64,000 nucleotides of DNA, from positions 33,506 to 97,505 of the forward strand of contig CAMWQU010000008.1 of the NCBI GenBank assembly GCA_947176535.1. The letters run 5' to 3'. Source of the DNA: an uncultured Prevotellaceae bacterium (GTDB lineage: Bacteria; Bacteroidota; Bacteroidia; Bacteroidales; Bacteroidaceae). Positions 1 to 9,498 of this stretch are shown one piece after another (the stretch's first letter is position 1; every line of letters begins with the position of its first letter). The position numbers and the translations under genes are program-made. The notes under the pieces were generated by a model. It did not search any database. It was given only the letters and a program-made list of their open reading frames with translations, and was not told the origin of the DNA.

Positions 1-3000
1 CGTATTGTCAGCAGTGCCATCACCGATGCCAACGGTAACTTCACCATGATTGTGAAGAATCAGAAGAACAAGCTGGTTTTCCACGGCATGGGTTACACCG
101 ACAAGACGTTCCCCATCAACAAGACCGTCTACAAAGTGAACATGAGCGAGGCCGTTAAGGTCATGAAAGAAGCCGTCATCACGGGAAAGAAAAAGGCTCC
201 CACTACGGGCCTCGACATCCCGCAACGCGAATACGGTGGTGCGGTATCTACCATGAAAATGGATGACCTCGAAGGACTTGCGTTCGAAGACGTCGGTCAG
301 GCCCTGCAAGGACAGATTGCCGGTCTCGACATTATCTCCAACTCCGGTAACCTCGGTTCCGGAACCACCATGCGTCTGCGCGGTACGAGTACAATCCACG
401 GAAACGGACAGCCCCTCGTTGTCGTAAACGACCACATCTTCGAAATCCCCGACGCTTACAAGGATCAGGACTTCACCAACATGGACAGCGAGGAAGAGTT
501 CTCCTCCCTGCTGAACGTGAATCCCGACGACATTGAAAGCATCACCGTCCTCAAGGACGCTGCCGCTGCCGGTAAGTGGGGTGTGCAAGGCTCCAACGGT
601 GTAATCGAAATCAAGTTGCGCCGTGGTAAGCGTGGCCCCACACAGGTAAACTTCTCCTACAAGTTCGAAGGCACGTGGCAGCCGCAGGGCTACAATATGC
701 TCGACGGTGACGGATACACCATGATGCTGAAACAAGCATATTACAACCCCAAGATGACGGACACGTCCATTCCTGAGTTGGACTACAACACTGAAATGCC
801 GTACATCTACAACCACTACAGCCACAACACCGACTGGGTGGACGAGATCAAGCAGTTCGGTAAGGTACACCGCTACTCCATCAACCTGACGGGTGGTGGT
901 GAGAAAGCCCAGTTCCGCATTTCAGCCGGCTACAACAAGAGCACCGGCTCCATCATCGCACAGGAGATGGATCAGTTCACGGAATCTACGGCCCTCGACT
1001 ATCAGGTCAGCGACCGCATCCAGTTCCGTTCTACGGTGAACATGACATTCACCAACCGTCACCTCAACTTCGTAAACAACCTGCCGGACTACGCCTACAA
1101 GGCCATGCCTAACATGAGCATCTATGAATACGATGCCATGGGAAATCCCACCGGTAACTACTTCAACATGCTACCGCTGGCCGCAAACTGGAGCACCACT
1201 CAGAGCGGCGGACTGCCCAACGACGGAACGCATACCTCCTGGGAGCTTCGCGACCTGTTCTTCAACGGTAACCCCGTAGCTTTCGGTAACGACGCATGGA
1301 ACAAGAGAAACCAGTACAACCTGACTCCCCAGTTCGACATCACGTACAAGCTGCTCGGCAAAGACAGCGACCATCACCAGTTGAACTATACGGGTGACGT
1401 GCAATTGAATATCTTCAGCACAAGTAACGACTACTACCGGCCGAGCTATCTGACCACCATGCCTTGGGTATGGGGCGGTGACAATCATACCAACCTCGGC
1501 AGCAACAACCGTAACGCTATCTCGAACGACGAATCCAAATCACTGGAGTTCACGACTCGTCACGAACTGAAGTACTACTCTCACTTCAAGAATACGGATC
1601 ACAGCCTGATGGGACTGGCACGCTTTGAAATGGCTGTCGGCAACAGCAATACTCAGGCTTTAGGGCTATGGAATGCACCTGACGGCATCACTGATCCCAC
1701 GGTAACGGCCTTGCTGACAAACGCAAGTGCAGTCACCGGCGAATGGCGCAGACACAGTTTCTACGAACTGCTGCACTACTCATACAAGAGTAAATACAAC
1801 GTGGAAGTCAGCCTGCGCACCGACGGACGCACGGACTTCGGCCGCGGACACAAGTACGCCACCTTCCCCACCGTTGCTCCCCGTTGGAACATCAGCGACG
1901 AGAAATTCATGCAGCGCTTCAGCAAAGTCATCAGCATGCTGGCTGTCCGCTACTCATGGGGTACCGTAGGATATACGAAAGGTGCCGCAGACTATCAGTA
2001 CAACAAGTACGGAAGCTGGTCTTACTACAACGGCCACTCCGTAGTACGTCCCGAAAACCTCTCATTACCTGATTTGAAATGGGAAAAGACAGCCCAGTGG
2101 AACCTCGGTTTCAACTTAGGTCTTTGGGATGACTTGCTCAACTTTGAATTTGAAGTCTACGATCGCAGAACCACCGACCTGCTAATGCAGAACATGCCTA
2201 TCCCCGGAGCCAACGGATTCGGTTCCATGGCCTGGGTGAACAACGGTAAGTTGCGCAACAAGGGTTGGGAAATGAACTTCTACACCAGTAAATTTGCCAA
2301 AGTCGGCAAGTTCTCCATGAAACTCCGTGCCAACTTGGCTCAGAACATCAACGAGGTGGAAGAGATGGACGCTCTCCTGTTGGAGCAGGTGAACGGCGAC
2401 AACAACTGGAACCCCACCAACTTCAAATATCAGACCCGCGTGCAGACACACAACGCATTGGGTTCTATCTACGGTCTGAAATCTAAAGGCGTTTACCGCT
2501 ACGACTATGACCACAACGGATATACCAGTGCTTCGTTCAAGAGCTACGGCTATGCTGAAGTAGATGCAAACGGCAATGTTGTTTCTTCTGCTGAAGACGC
2601 CATAAAGTTCGGTACGGGATACGATGCAGGTGGTAACCCCATCAATACTGCCGCCGCCGCCGCACGCCGTGGAGAAAACAGCACATGCCCCATCGCATTC
2701 GACGCTGCCGGCAATATGCTGACCGATGCGAAAGGCAATCCCATGCCGATGTACTACTGCTACAACGAAGGTTCCCGCTATCAGTTCCAGGGCGGTGATG
2801 CCATGTATGAGGACGTGAACCATGACGGTTCTATCGACCGCTACGACGTTGTTTACCTCGGCAACTGCAATCCTAAGGTGAACGGTGGTTTCGGTCTCAA
2901 CTTCTACTTCGGAAGATTCGAGTTGCAGGCTTCGTTCCAGTTCCGCATGGGCAACCAGATTCTCAACCTGGCCAGAGCGAACTACGAGGGTATGACCAAC

Positions 3001-3372
3001 AACTACAACCAGAGCTTTGCCACAACATGGCGCTGGAGAAAGAATGGCGATATCACCGAAATTCCGCGTGCACTGACCGGCGTGAACAACTTTGCGAGCT
3101 ATAACTCGCTGGTGTCTGACCGCTACGTGGAAGACGGCGACTTCCTGAAGATGAGATACATTCAGTTGAAGTACACGTTCGACCCCAAGAAGCTGAAGAA
3201 GATCGGCGTGCGTTCATGCTACCTGAGTGCCGCAGTCTACAACATCTTCTGCATCACCAAGTACACCGGTGTAGACCCCGAGGTGAACCCCACCACGTAC
3301 AACATGGCTATCGACTGGTCTAAGGCTGCACCGAACCGTTCGTTCAACTGTAGTGTAAATGTCGGATTCTAA
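1..3372 (+). CDS. SusC/RagA-family TonB-dependent outer-membrane transporter, 5' end outside the window
   Basis: The frame is open from base 1, so the gene starts upstream; 1123 residues are visible. The first visible residues (VSSAITDANGNFTM and following) are the tail of the carboxypeptidase-regulatory-like domain found at the N-terminus of SusC proteins. A TonB plug follows (LQGQIAGLDIISNSGNLGSG, then the SusC-type RLRGTSTIHGNGQPLVVV), then a long beta-barrel rich in aromatic residues that ends in a terminal strand closing on Phe (SFNCSVNVGF). SusC proteins import ligands through the outer membrane together with a SusD lipoprotein, which here starts 12 bp downstream. The ligand cannot be told from sequence. 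Family call is firm; substrate is unknown. Confidence 0.95.
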   Translation, partial: RIVSSAITDANGNFTMIVKNQKNKLVFHGMGYTDKTFPINKTVYKVNMSEAVKVMKEAVITGKKKAPTTGLDIPQREYGGAVSTMKMDDLEGLAFEDVGQALQGQIAGLDIISNSGNLGSGTTMRLRGTSTIHGNGQPLVVVNDHIFEIPDAYKDQDFTNMDSEEEFSSLLNVNPDDIESITVLKDAAAAGKWGVQGSNGVIEIKLRRGKRGPTQVNFSYKFEGTWQPQGYNMLDGDGYTMMLKQAYYNPKMTDTSIPELDYNTEMPYIYNHYSHNTDWVDEIKQFGKVHRYSINLTGGGEKAQFRISAGYNKSTGSIIAQEMDQFTESTALDYQVSDRIQFRSTVNMTFTNRHLNFVNNLPDYAYKAMPNMSIYEYDAMGNPTGNYFNMLPLAANWSTTQSGGLPNDGTHTSWELRDLFFNGNPVAFGNDAWNKRNQYNLTPQFDITYKLLGKDSDHHQLNYTGDVQLNIFSTSNDYYRPSYLTTMPWVWGGDNHTNLGSNNRNAISNDESKSLEFTTRHELKYYSHFKNTDHSLMGLARFEMAVGNSNTQALGLWNAPDGITDPTVTALLTNASAVTGEWRRHSFYELLHYSYKSKYNVEVSLRTDGRTDFGRGHKYATFPTVAPRWNISDEKFMQRFSKVISMLAVRYSWGTVGYTKGAADYQYNKYGSWSYYNGHSVVRPENLSLPDLKWEKTAQWNLGFNLGLWDDLLNFEFEVYDRRTTDLLMQNMPIPGANGFGSMAWVNNGKLRNKGWEMNFYTSKFAKVGKFSMKLRANLAQNINEVEEMDALLLEQVNGDNNWNPTNFKYQTRVQTHNALGSIYGLKSKGVYRYDYDHNGYTSASFKSYGYAEVDANGNVVSSAEDAIKFGTGYDAGGNPINTAAAAARRGENSTCPIAFDAAGNMLTDAKGNPMPMYYCYNEGSRYQFQGGDAMYEDVNHDGSIDRYDVVYLGNCNPKVNGGFGLNFYFGRFELQASFQFRMGNQILNLARANYEGMTNNYNQSFATTWRWRKNGDITEIPRALTGVNNFASYNSLVSDRYVEDGDFLKMRYIQLKYTFDPKKLKKIGVRSCYLSAAVYNIFCITKYTGVDPEVNPTTYNMAIDWSKAAPNRSFNCSVNVGF

Positions 3373-3384
3373 AATCTACTCCCT

Positions 3385-5337
3385 ATGAAAAAACCATATA
3401 ATTTTATAAAAACAGCCTTGCTTCTGGGTTTAGCCGCATGGACGATGACTTCATGCCAGGACTGGCTGACCCTCTACCCTACAAGTCAGATTGTAGAAGA
3501 AAACTTCTGGGAAGACAAGAATGACCTGGAAGGTGTGAGATATTCCGTCTATCAGCAGATGAGGCACAATCTCGATAAATTAGTCCTTTGGGGTGATTTG
3601 CGTTCCGATACCTACGACCTGTTCCCTCAGGATCAGACGAAGAAGAGCGACGGCCCCACCTTTTGGCAAGACCTCAAAGAAGCACGTTTGGAGCGCGACT
3701 CCACAAACACGTATTTTCAATGGCAGGGATTTTATACCGCCATCAACTACTGTAATAAGATTCTGTACCACGGCCCGAGCATTTTAGAGCGTGACAAGCA
3801 GTTCACTACCTCGGAATGGTTACAGATGAAAGCCGAAGTCACCGCCCTGCGTGCGCTGAACTATTTCTACCTGATTCGTGCGTTCAAGGATGTACCCTAC
3901 ACGACAAAGGTTATCAACAAGAGCGGAGATGTCGAGTTGTTCGGCGTTACGAATCAGTTGGACATTCTCGACTCACTGATTGTGGATGTCGAGAGCAACT
4001 GTTTGACCGGCAAGCAGGGAACGGCCCTGGCCCGCAACCGCTTCGGAAAGATGGCCGACACCAAAGGAATCTTTACCAACCCGGCCATCTATGCCTTGCT
4101 CAGCGATATGTACCTTTGGCGCGCTTCGCTCCATCAGGGCAGATGGGATGACATCAACAAAGAGAGAACATTCACGATTACCAATGTTCCGGCCAAGTAT
4201 GGCACGACCGAAACCACTTCCCCGACGGAAGACTACAGAGCCTGCATCGCTTATGGTAAGTTGGCTTTGGCTGCACTGAAAGAACAGAATGAAAATGGTA
4301 ACATCAGCAGCGGTGGTTCTTTCTCCTCGACTCTGGCGAGCACCGTGAACTACGGCCTTGGAGACGATTGTAACATGTACGCCAATGATTTCAGCAACTT
4401 CAAGGGTGGCTCTACTCCCAGCCTCGACGCTTATACACAGATTTTCATGCAACAGAACAGTCAGGAAAGTATCTTTGAATTGCAATTCAGTGAAAGCGAT
4501 AAATTCAAGAACGAGGTTGTCACAGGCTTCTATGGTTATGGTGAGAAAGTACATTTAATCATCTCTGACAAAACAATGGCCGCTCTATATGAGGATGACA
4601 ACGAACGGGCCCGCGACAGTCGCTCATGGTTCTCTGCTTGGGATAAGCAAATTGATGTTTCCAATGTGGATTATAAATATTGCTTCAAGTGGTGTTCGAT
4701 TCTTACGTTTAGCAACAATACTTCGGATAATACCAACCACGAATGCTCCAAACTTAAAATCCTTAATGAGGGGGCTTCGGCATACAACAACTGGATTATC
4801 TATCGCATGACGGACGTAATGTTGCAGATTGCAGAGGCACATGCCATATTAGGCGAAAAGACCGAAGCACTGAAATACGTAAACGCCATTCACCGCCGTT
4901 GGTATTGCAACGACCAAGGCCAAGAACAGCCCTCGGCTACCAACACCACTTTGGGTTGTGCCCCTTGGAGAACCGGTGACGCAGAAGCTGCCGTCCTGAA
5001 AGAACGTCAGATGGAGTTTATCGGTGAAGGTAAACGCTGGTTCGACTTGGTACGCTATGCCGAACGGCACGCCGGCGGTCTGGACGAGACCGGCACGAAC
5101 AACCCCGATCCGAGAGAGTGGACAGAAGAAACTCCGTTCAGCAACGGTAAGGCCGGCGTGGAGAAGATGATAGAAAACTATCTGAGCAAAGCAAATCCCA
5201 GCTTCGAGAATCCCTTGAAGAGCCGCATTCAGAACAGATACGGACTCTACAACCTCATATACTACATGGAAATCAAAGCCAGCAAGGGTAATCTGCAACA
5301 GAACCCCGTATGGAACAAGACCCAGTATGAGTTATAA
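3385..5337 (+). CDS. SusD/RagB-family nutrient-binding outer-membrane lipoprotein
   Basis: A 650-residue lipoprotein. The signal peptide ends in a lipobox-like TMTSC with Cys about residue 24, followed by the SusD opening QDWLTLYPTSQIVEENFW. The C-terminal third has the RagB/SusD hallmark AAVLKERQMEFIGEGKRWFD, followed by LVRYAER. SusD proteins are surface lids that bind ligand and hand it to the SusC barrel; the partner is the gene 12 bp upstream. It is somewhat longer than typical SusD proteins. Same operon as the two FAS1 lipoproteins that follow. Confidence 0.94.
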   Translation: MKKPYNFIKTALLLGLAAWTMTSCQDWLTLYPTSQIVEENFWEDKNDLEGVRYSVYQQMRHNLDKLVLWGDLRSDTYDLFPQDQTKKSDGPTFWQDLKEARLERDSTNTYFQWQGFYTAINYCNKILYHGPSILERDKQFTTSEWLQMKAEVTALRALNYFYLIRAFKDVPYTTKVINKSGDVELFGVTNQLDILDSLIVDVESNCLTGKQGTALARNRFGKMADTKGIFTNPAIYALLSDMYLWRASLHQGRWDDINKERTFTITNVPAKYGTTETTSPTEDYRACIAYGKLALAALKEQNENGNISSGGSFSSTLASTVNYGLGDDCNMYANDFSNFKGGSTPSLDAYTQIFMQQNSQESIFELQFSESDKFKNEVVTGFYGYGEKVHLIISDKTMAALYEDDNERARDSRSWFSAWDKQIDVSNVDYKYCFKWCSILTFSNNTSDNTNHECSKLKILNEGASAYNNWIIYRMTDVMLQIAEAHAILGEKTEALKYVNAIHRRWYCNDQGQEQPSATNTTLGCAPWRTGDAEAAVLKERQMEFIGEGKRWFDLVRYAERHAGGLDETGTNNPDPREWTEETPFSNGKAGVEKMIENYLSKANPSFENPLKSRIQNRYGLYNLIYYMEIKASKGNLQQNPVWNKTQYEL

Positions 5338-5349
5338 AAAGATACGCGT

Positions 5350-7491
5350 ATGAAAACAATAAGAAATATATTTTGGGGCTTAGTGGCAACCTGCATGGTT
5401 CAGGGATGTACGGAAGACATTGATATGTCCGACCGCTACACATTCCAGACTGAGAACATTGCCGGCTATCTGGAAAAGCACTCGGACTACAGCGAATACT
5501 ATCGTCTGTTGGGCGAGGTGGCTATCAGCCCGCGGAGTTCCTCTACGGTTCAGCAGATGATGTCCGCTCGCGGTAACTACACGGTTTTCGCGCCCACCAA
5601 CGAGGCCATACAGGAATATCTGGACGAGTTGTGCGAGAAGAAAATCATCGCCGAACCGTCATGGGACGCATTTGAGAGCGAAGAGGTCAAAGACTCTATC
5701 CGCAAAGTGATTGTCTACAACAGTATTCTGGATGCCAAGAATGACAACTCCTTTGTTTACATGACAAGCGGATTCCCCAAGGATAACGAGGAGTTCGGTA
5801 TCTCCAACATGTACGACCGTAAGCTCACCGTTGTAGGAGGGCCGAATGCTACGTTCTACATCAATGGAACAAAAGATAATAAAACGGGGGAGGTTCTAAG
5901 CGGTTGTCTGGTGGATAAGAAGAATTGCGACATTCTTGCTTCCAACGGTTACATCCATCAGGTGCATAGCGTCGTTGCTCCAAGCAATGAAACCGTTGCC
6001 GACTGGCTGAAGAACTTTATTGATGCGGAAGAAGGCGGATTCGTGGTTATGGCCAAGCTGATCTTTGCCTGCAACCTGCAGAAAGAGCTGTCACAAGAAA
6101 AGGACGAAGTGTACGAGGCCGCTTATCTCCGCGAAGAAATTGAAGACTTAAAGCAACACAGTTCCTTTAAGAAAGCGGGCTATATGCCGGAGCACAGAAA
6201 GTACGGCTTCACCATCTTTGCAGAGACAGACGACTTCTGGACTCAGACGCTCGGAAAAGAACCGAATGACATTACCGTCGAGGATATCAAGAACTGGGTT
6301 ATCAGCCAGAACTTCTACCCGAATGCGAAAGACAACGGGAAATACAACGACCCGGACAATGTCCTGAATCAGTTCGTAACCTATCACATCCTGCCGGTGC
6401 GCATCCCCGTGGACAGACTGGTAATCCACTACAACGAGAAAGGTTATACCTACGGCTCTACGCTGTCTCCCACGGTTGCCACATGGGAACTCTACACCAC
6501 GATGGGACAACGCCGCCTGATGAAGATTTACGAAGGCGGACAAGGTGCTCCCGAGGGTATCTTCCTCAACCGTTTCCCGAACCTCGACAACGACCGTTCC
6601 GGTACGTACCACGAAAAAGGATGCGACATGGACAAGGAGGGTATTCCGGTCAATACCATAGAAGCCAAAAGCGTGGTAAACGGCTACATCTATCCTATCA
6701 ATAAGGTACTCGCCTACTCCGGAGAGACCCGGAACAACTTCCAGAAGCAGCGCCTGCGCTTCGACGTGGCCGGCATCTTCCCCGAGTTTATGAACAACGA
6801 CCTCCGTGCCAACCACAGAGCAGATGACAGAAGTTTGTGCGTGGGCATGCCCGTCAATACCACTTACAAGTATCTGGAAGACCTCGACATTGCAGACGGC
6901 ACACTGTTCTACTACCTGTCAGGCTACAACCTGAACTGGAAGAACTATCAGGGTGACGAAATCAACGTTGTAGGTAAGTATGAGATGACGTTCCGTCTGC
7001 CGCCTGTTCCCCGAAAGGACACTTATGAAATCCGCTACGCCGTACAGACCAACTCCGGCCTTCGCGGTATGTGTCAGGTCTACTTCGGCGAGGACAAGAA
7101 CAACCTGCACGCCGAGGGCATACCCTTGGATTTGCGAATGGGAGGTACATTGAGACGTACCGATGCCGGTAACTTCACAAGTATTGTAGGATGGGAAGCT
7201 GACAGAACAGACGACGATGACTACAATGCCGAGGTGGACAAGAAAATGCGTAACAACGGCTTCATGAAGGGCCCCAACCACTATCGTGTAGCAGGCTCCA
7301 GCACGGCAAGAAGCGACGAGAACACGATTCGCCGCATCATCGTCCGCCAAGAGATGGAACCGGAGAAGACGTATTACCTGAAGTTTAAGACAGTGCTTGA
7401 TAAAGAAACCAAGGAGTTCTACATGGACTATATCGAGTTCTGCTCCAAGGCTGTTTACGACAATCCGTCAAATCCCGAGGACATTTGGTAA
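5350..7491 (+). CDS. Fasciclin (FAS1) domain lipoprotein
   Basis: A 713-residue lipoprotein with a signal peptide ending at Cys about residue 20 (MVQGC). Two FAS1-type regions can be seen. The first, about residues 30-210, has the family motif YTVFAPTNEAIQEYL and closes with NGYIHQVHSVVAP. The second, about 210-470, is more divergent (GFTIFAETDDFW, then NGYIYPINKVLAY). The last 240 residues form an unassigned beta-rich region. FAS1 domains mediate adhesion or ligand binding; in Bacteroidetes they often accompany SusCD pairs as extra surface lipoproteins. It starts 12 bp after SusD, so it is in the same operon. Ligand unknown. Confidence 0.85.
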   Translation: MKTIRNIFWGLVATCMVQGCTEDIDMSDRYTFQTENIAGYLEKHSDYSEYYRLLGEVAISPRSSSTVQQMMSARGNYTVFAPTNEAIQEYLDELCEKKIIAEPSWDAFESEEVKDSIRKVIVYNSILDAKNDNSFVYMTSGFPKDNEEFGISNMYDRKLTVVGGPNATFYINGTKDNKTGEVLSGCLVDKKNCDILASNGYIHQVHSVVAPSNETVADWLKNFIDAEEGGFVVMAKLIFACNLQKELSQEKDEVYEAAYLREEIEDLKQHSSFKKAGYMPEHRKYGFTIFAETDDFWTQTLGKEPNDITVEDIKNWVISQNFYPNAKDNGKYNDPDNVLNQFVTYHILPVRIPVDRLVIHYNEKGYTYGSTLSPTVATWELYTTMGQRRLMKIYEGGQGAPEGIFLNRFPNLDNDRSGTYHEKGCDMDKEGIPVNTIEAKSVVNGYIYPINKVLAYSGETRNNFQKQRLRFDVAGIFPEFMNNDLRANHRADDRSLCVGMPVNTTYKYLEDLDIADGTLFYYLSGYNLNWKNYQGDEINVVGKYEMTFRLPPVPRKDTYEIRYAVQTNSGLRGMCQVYFGEDKNNLHAEGIPLDLRMGGTLRRTDAGNFTSIVGWEADRTDDDDYNAEVDKKMRNNGFMKGPNHYRVAGSSTARSDENTIRRIIVRQEMEPEKTYYLKFKTVLDKETKEFYMDYIEFCSKAVYDNPSNPEDIW

Positions 7492-7505
7492 ATTGAACTT
7501 TGAAA

Positions 7506-9494
7506 ATGACTAAGCATATGAAATATCTTAATAAATACATTGGGGCCGTACTGATGGGAGGCGCCATGCTCACTATTCCCGGTTGTTCCGATACGTGGGA
7601 CGATCATTACAATGCAGCCGAGGAAGGCAGTTCCGCTGCCACCGAGACCTTGTGGGAAATCATTTCTAACAATCCCAACCTAAGCCGCTTCAAAGCGATT
7701 GCCGAAAAATCGGCATACTATCGCGACGAGACACATCCTCAGGACGGTTACACGTTCAAGGACATGCTTCAGAATGCAAGCCTGATGACCGTATGGGCTC
7801 CGGAGAATGAAGCCTTCTCGGATGAAGAATACGAACATTGGCTTGAGCTGGCAGAGACCAACGGCTACACCGTTCAGCAGCAACTGCTGGGAAACTCCAT
7901 GGCGCTCTGGCGCAGAATTGCCACCGGTGGCGGCATAGACACCGTGACCATGCTCAACAGCAAGAAGCTGGCTTTCGACAAGGAAAAGTTCACCATGAAC
8001 AATATTCCCCTCGACGAGAAAAACGTGGCTGCCTCAAACGGAACGTTGCATACCGTGAAGGAAGTGTTGCCTTTCAAGTTCAACTTCTATGAATACCTGA
8101 AAGACAAGACGAATGCCGAGGAAAACCATTTAGTGAAATTCCATGACCTCATCGTAAGCAACGATACTACGTATTTCTCGAAAGATTCCAGTATCGAAGG
8201 TACGCCCGATGCCAACGGAAACCCGACGTATGTGGACAGCGTCTATTTTACGACCAATAAGTTGTTCGTAGGTTCTCACCGCATCCCGACGGAAATCCCT
8301 AATGCCATGGACTCCGTCATGACTTATGACGAAAGTTTCGGAGAACACATTGACTGGGAGGACTCTGTTTACGTTATGGTTCTGCCTACCGACGAGGCCT
8401 GGGAGGCAACAACGAAGAAGTTGGAAAAGTATTACAACTATGCCAATGTCTACCTGAACAAGAATGATGAGAACATGGGTAAGAGCAATCAGAAACTGTT
8501 CTTATCCGCAGACACCATCGACAAGTTCAGAACGAAAAACATCGACATGGATATTATTTCTCCTTTGGTGTTCAATCTTCACGAGCAGCCGAATGCCGGT
8601 GGAGAAAAAGGACGTTGGCAGTTGGAAGACTTCGTCAAGGAGAAAGGTGCCAGTGCCGAATATTTCCTGAATACGTTCGGCGACACGCTGCGCACGGATG
8701 CCAACTGGGACAAGACCTCCCTGTTCAACGGCAAGCAAGTAGAGCTGAGTAACGGTGTCGGCTTCCTCTCCAATGAGTGGAACTTCCCGACCAAACTTTA
8801 CAAACCGGATCTCTTTATTGAGGTGGGCCCTCGCTCATTCTTCAACTATGACAAGATGAACGTCAGCCCCGAATTTATCACTTTCCCCAATTCCGAAGCC
8901 GGAGAATGGGTCAATGAGTTGGGTAAAGTCAGCTACGACAACTTCTATTATTGGTATAGTTCCACCAACCAATCTCCTAAAGTAGAATTTGCATTAGTAG
9001 GTACTGACGGAGAAAATCATGACAGCGAAGTCATGAGCGGAAAATATGAAATTCAAGTTGTGATGGTTCCCGATTTCTACGTATATAATGTAAAATCCGA
9101 TACGATAGCCCCTGCAATCGGCCTGTCTCACAAAGTCGTAAACGGAGACACGATTCCGGTGAAGCACAAGCTCCAGTTCACGCTGACCTACTGCAATAAC
9201 AATGGTAGTGGTAGTGAGATAAAAGCTATAAGTGATGTTATCGACTGGGATGGTCAAAAGGTAGACACACTGACCATACGTTTCCCTGAATTGGATGGTA
9301 AAAACACAACAGGTAGCTACAAGGGCCCTTACTACGATGATGTTGTGTTCCCTTATAGTTACAAGAATTTACGTTTCTGCTACCCCACTTTGCAAATCAC
9401 TAGTACAGCAAAAAACAAACCTGACATTGATTCAAATGGGTATACCCACAATTTCTGCATTGACCGCATTATATTGAGAAGTAAAGAAGACTAA
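7506..9494 (+). CDS. Second fasciclin (FAS1) domain lipoprotein
   Basis: A lipoprotein of about 660 residues. An open TTG codon lies at 7500 and ATGs at 7506 and 7518; either ATG gives a signal peptide ending in LTIPGC, so the TTG is not needed. Residues about 45-195 form one clear FAS1 domain with LMTVWAPENEAF and NGTLHTVKEVLPF. A second divergent FAS1-like stretch (VYVMVLPTDEAW) and a beta-rich C-terminal domain follow. It lies 14 bp after the first FAS1 gene and 4 bp before the next SusC gene, so it is in the middle of the same operon. It resembles its neighbour in layout but is not a close copy. Confidence 0.84.
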   Translation: MTKHMKYLNKYIGAVLMGGAMLTIPGCSDTWDDHYNAAEEGSSAATETLWEIISNNPNLSRFKAIAEKSAYYRDETHPQDGYTFKDMLQNASLMTVWAPENEAFSDEEYEHWLELAETNGYTVQQQLLGNSMALWRRIATGGGIDTVTMLNSKKLAFDKEKFTMNNIPLDEKNVAASNGTLHTVKEVLPFKFNFYEYLKDKTNAEENHLVKFHDLIVSNDTTYFSKDSSIEGTPDANGNPTYVDSVYFTTNKLFVGSHRIPTEIPNAMDSVMTYDESFGEHIDWEDSVYVMVLPTDEAWEATTKKLEKYYNYANVYLNKNDENMGKSNQKLFLSADTIDKFRTKNIDMDIISPLVFNLHEQPNAGGEKGRWQLEDFVKEKGASAEYFLNTFGDTLRTDANWDKTSLFNGKQVELSNGVGFLSNEWNFPTKLYKPDLFIEVGPRSFFNYDKMNVSPEFITFPNSEAGEWVNELGKVSYDNFYYWYSSTNQSPKVEFALVGTDGENHDSEVMSGKYEIQVVMVPDFYVYNVKSDTIAPAIGLSHKVVNGDTIPVKHKLQFTLTYCNNNGSGSEIKAISDVIDWDGQKVDTLTIRFPELDGKNTTGSYKGPYYDDVVFPYSYKNLRFCYPTLQITSTAKNKPDIDSNGYTHNFCIDRIILRSKED

Positions 9495-9498
9495 TACT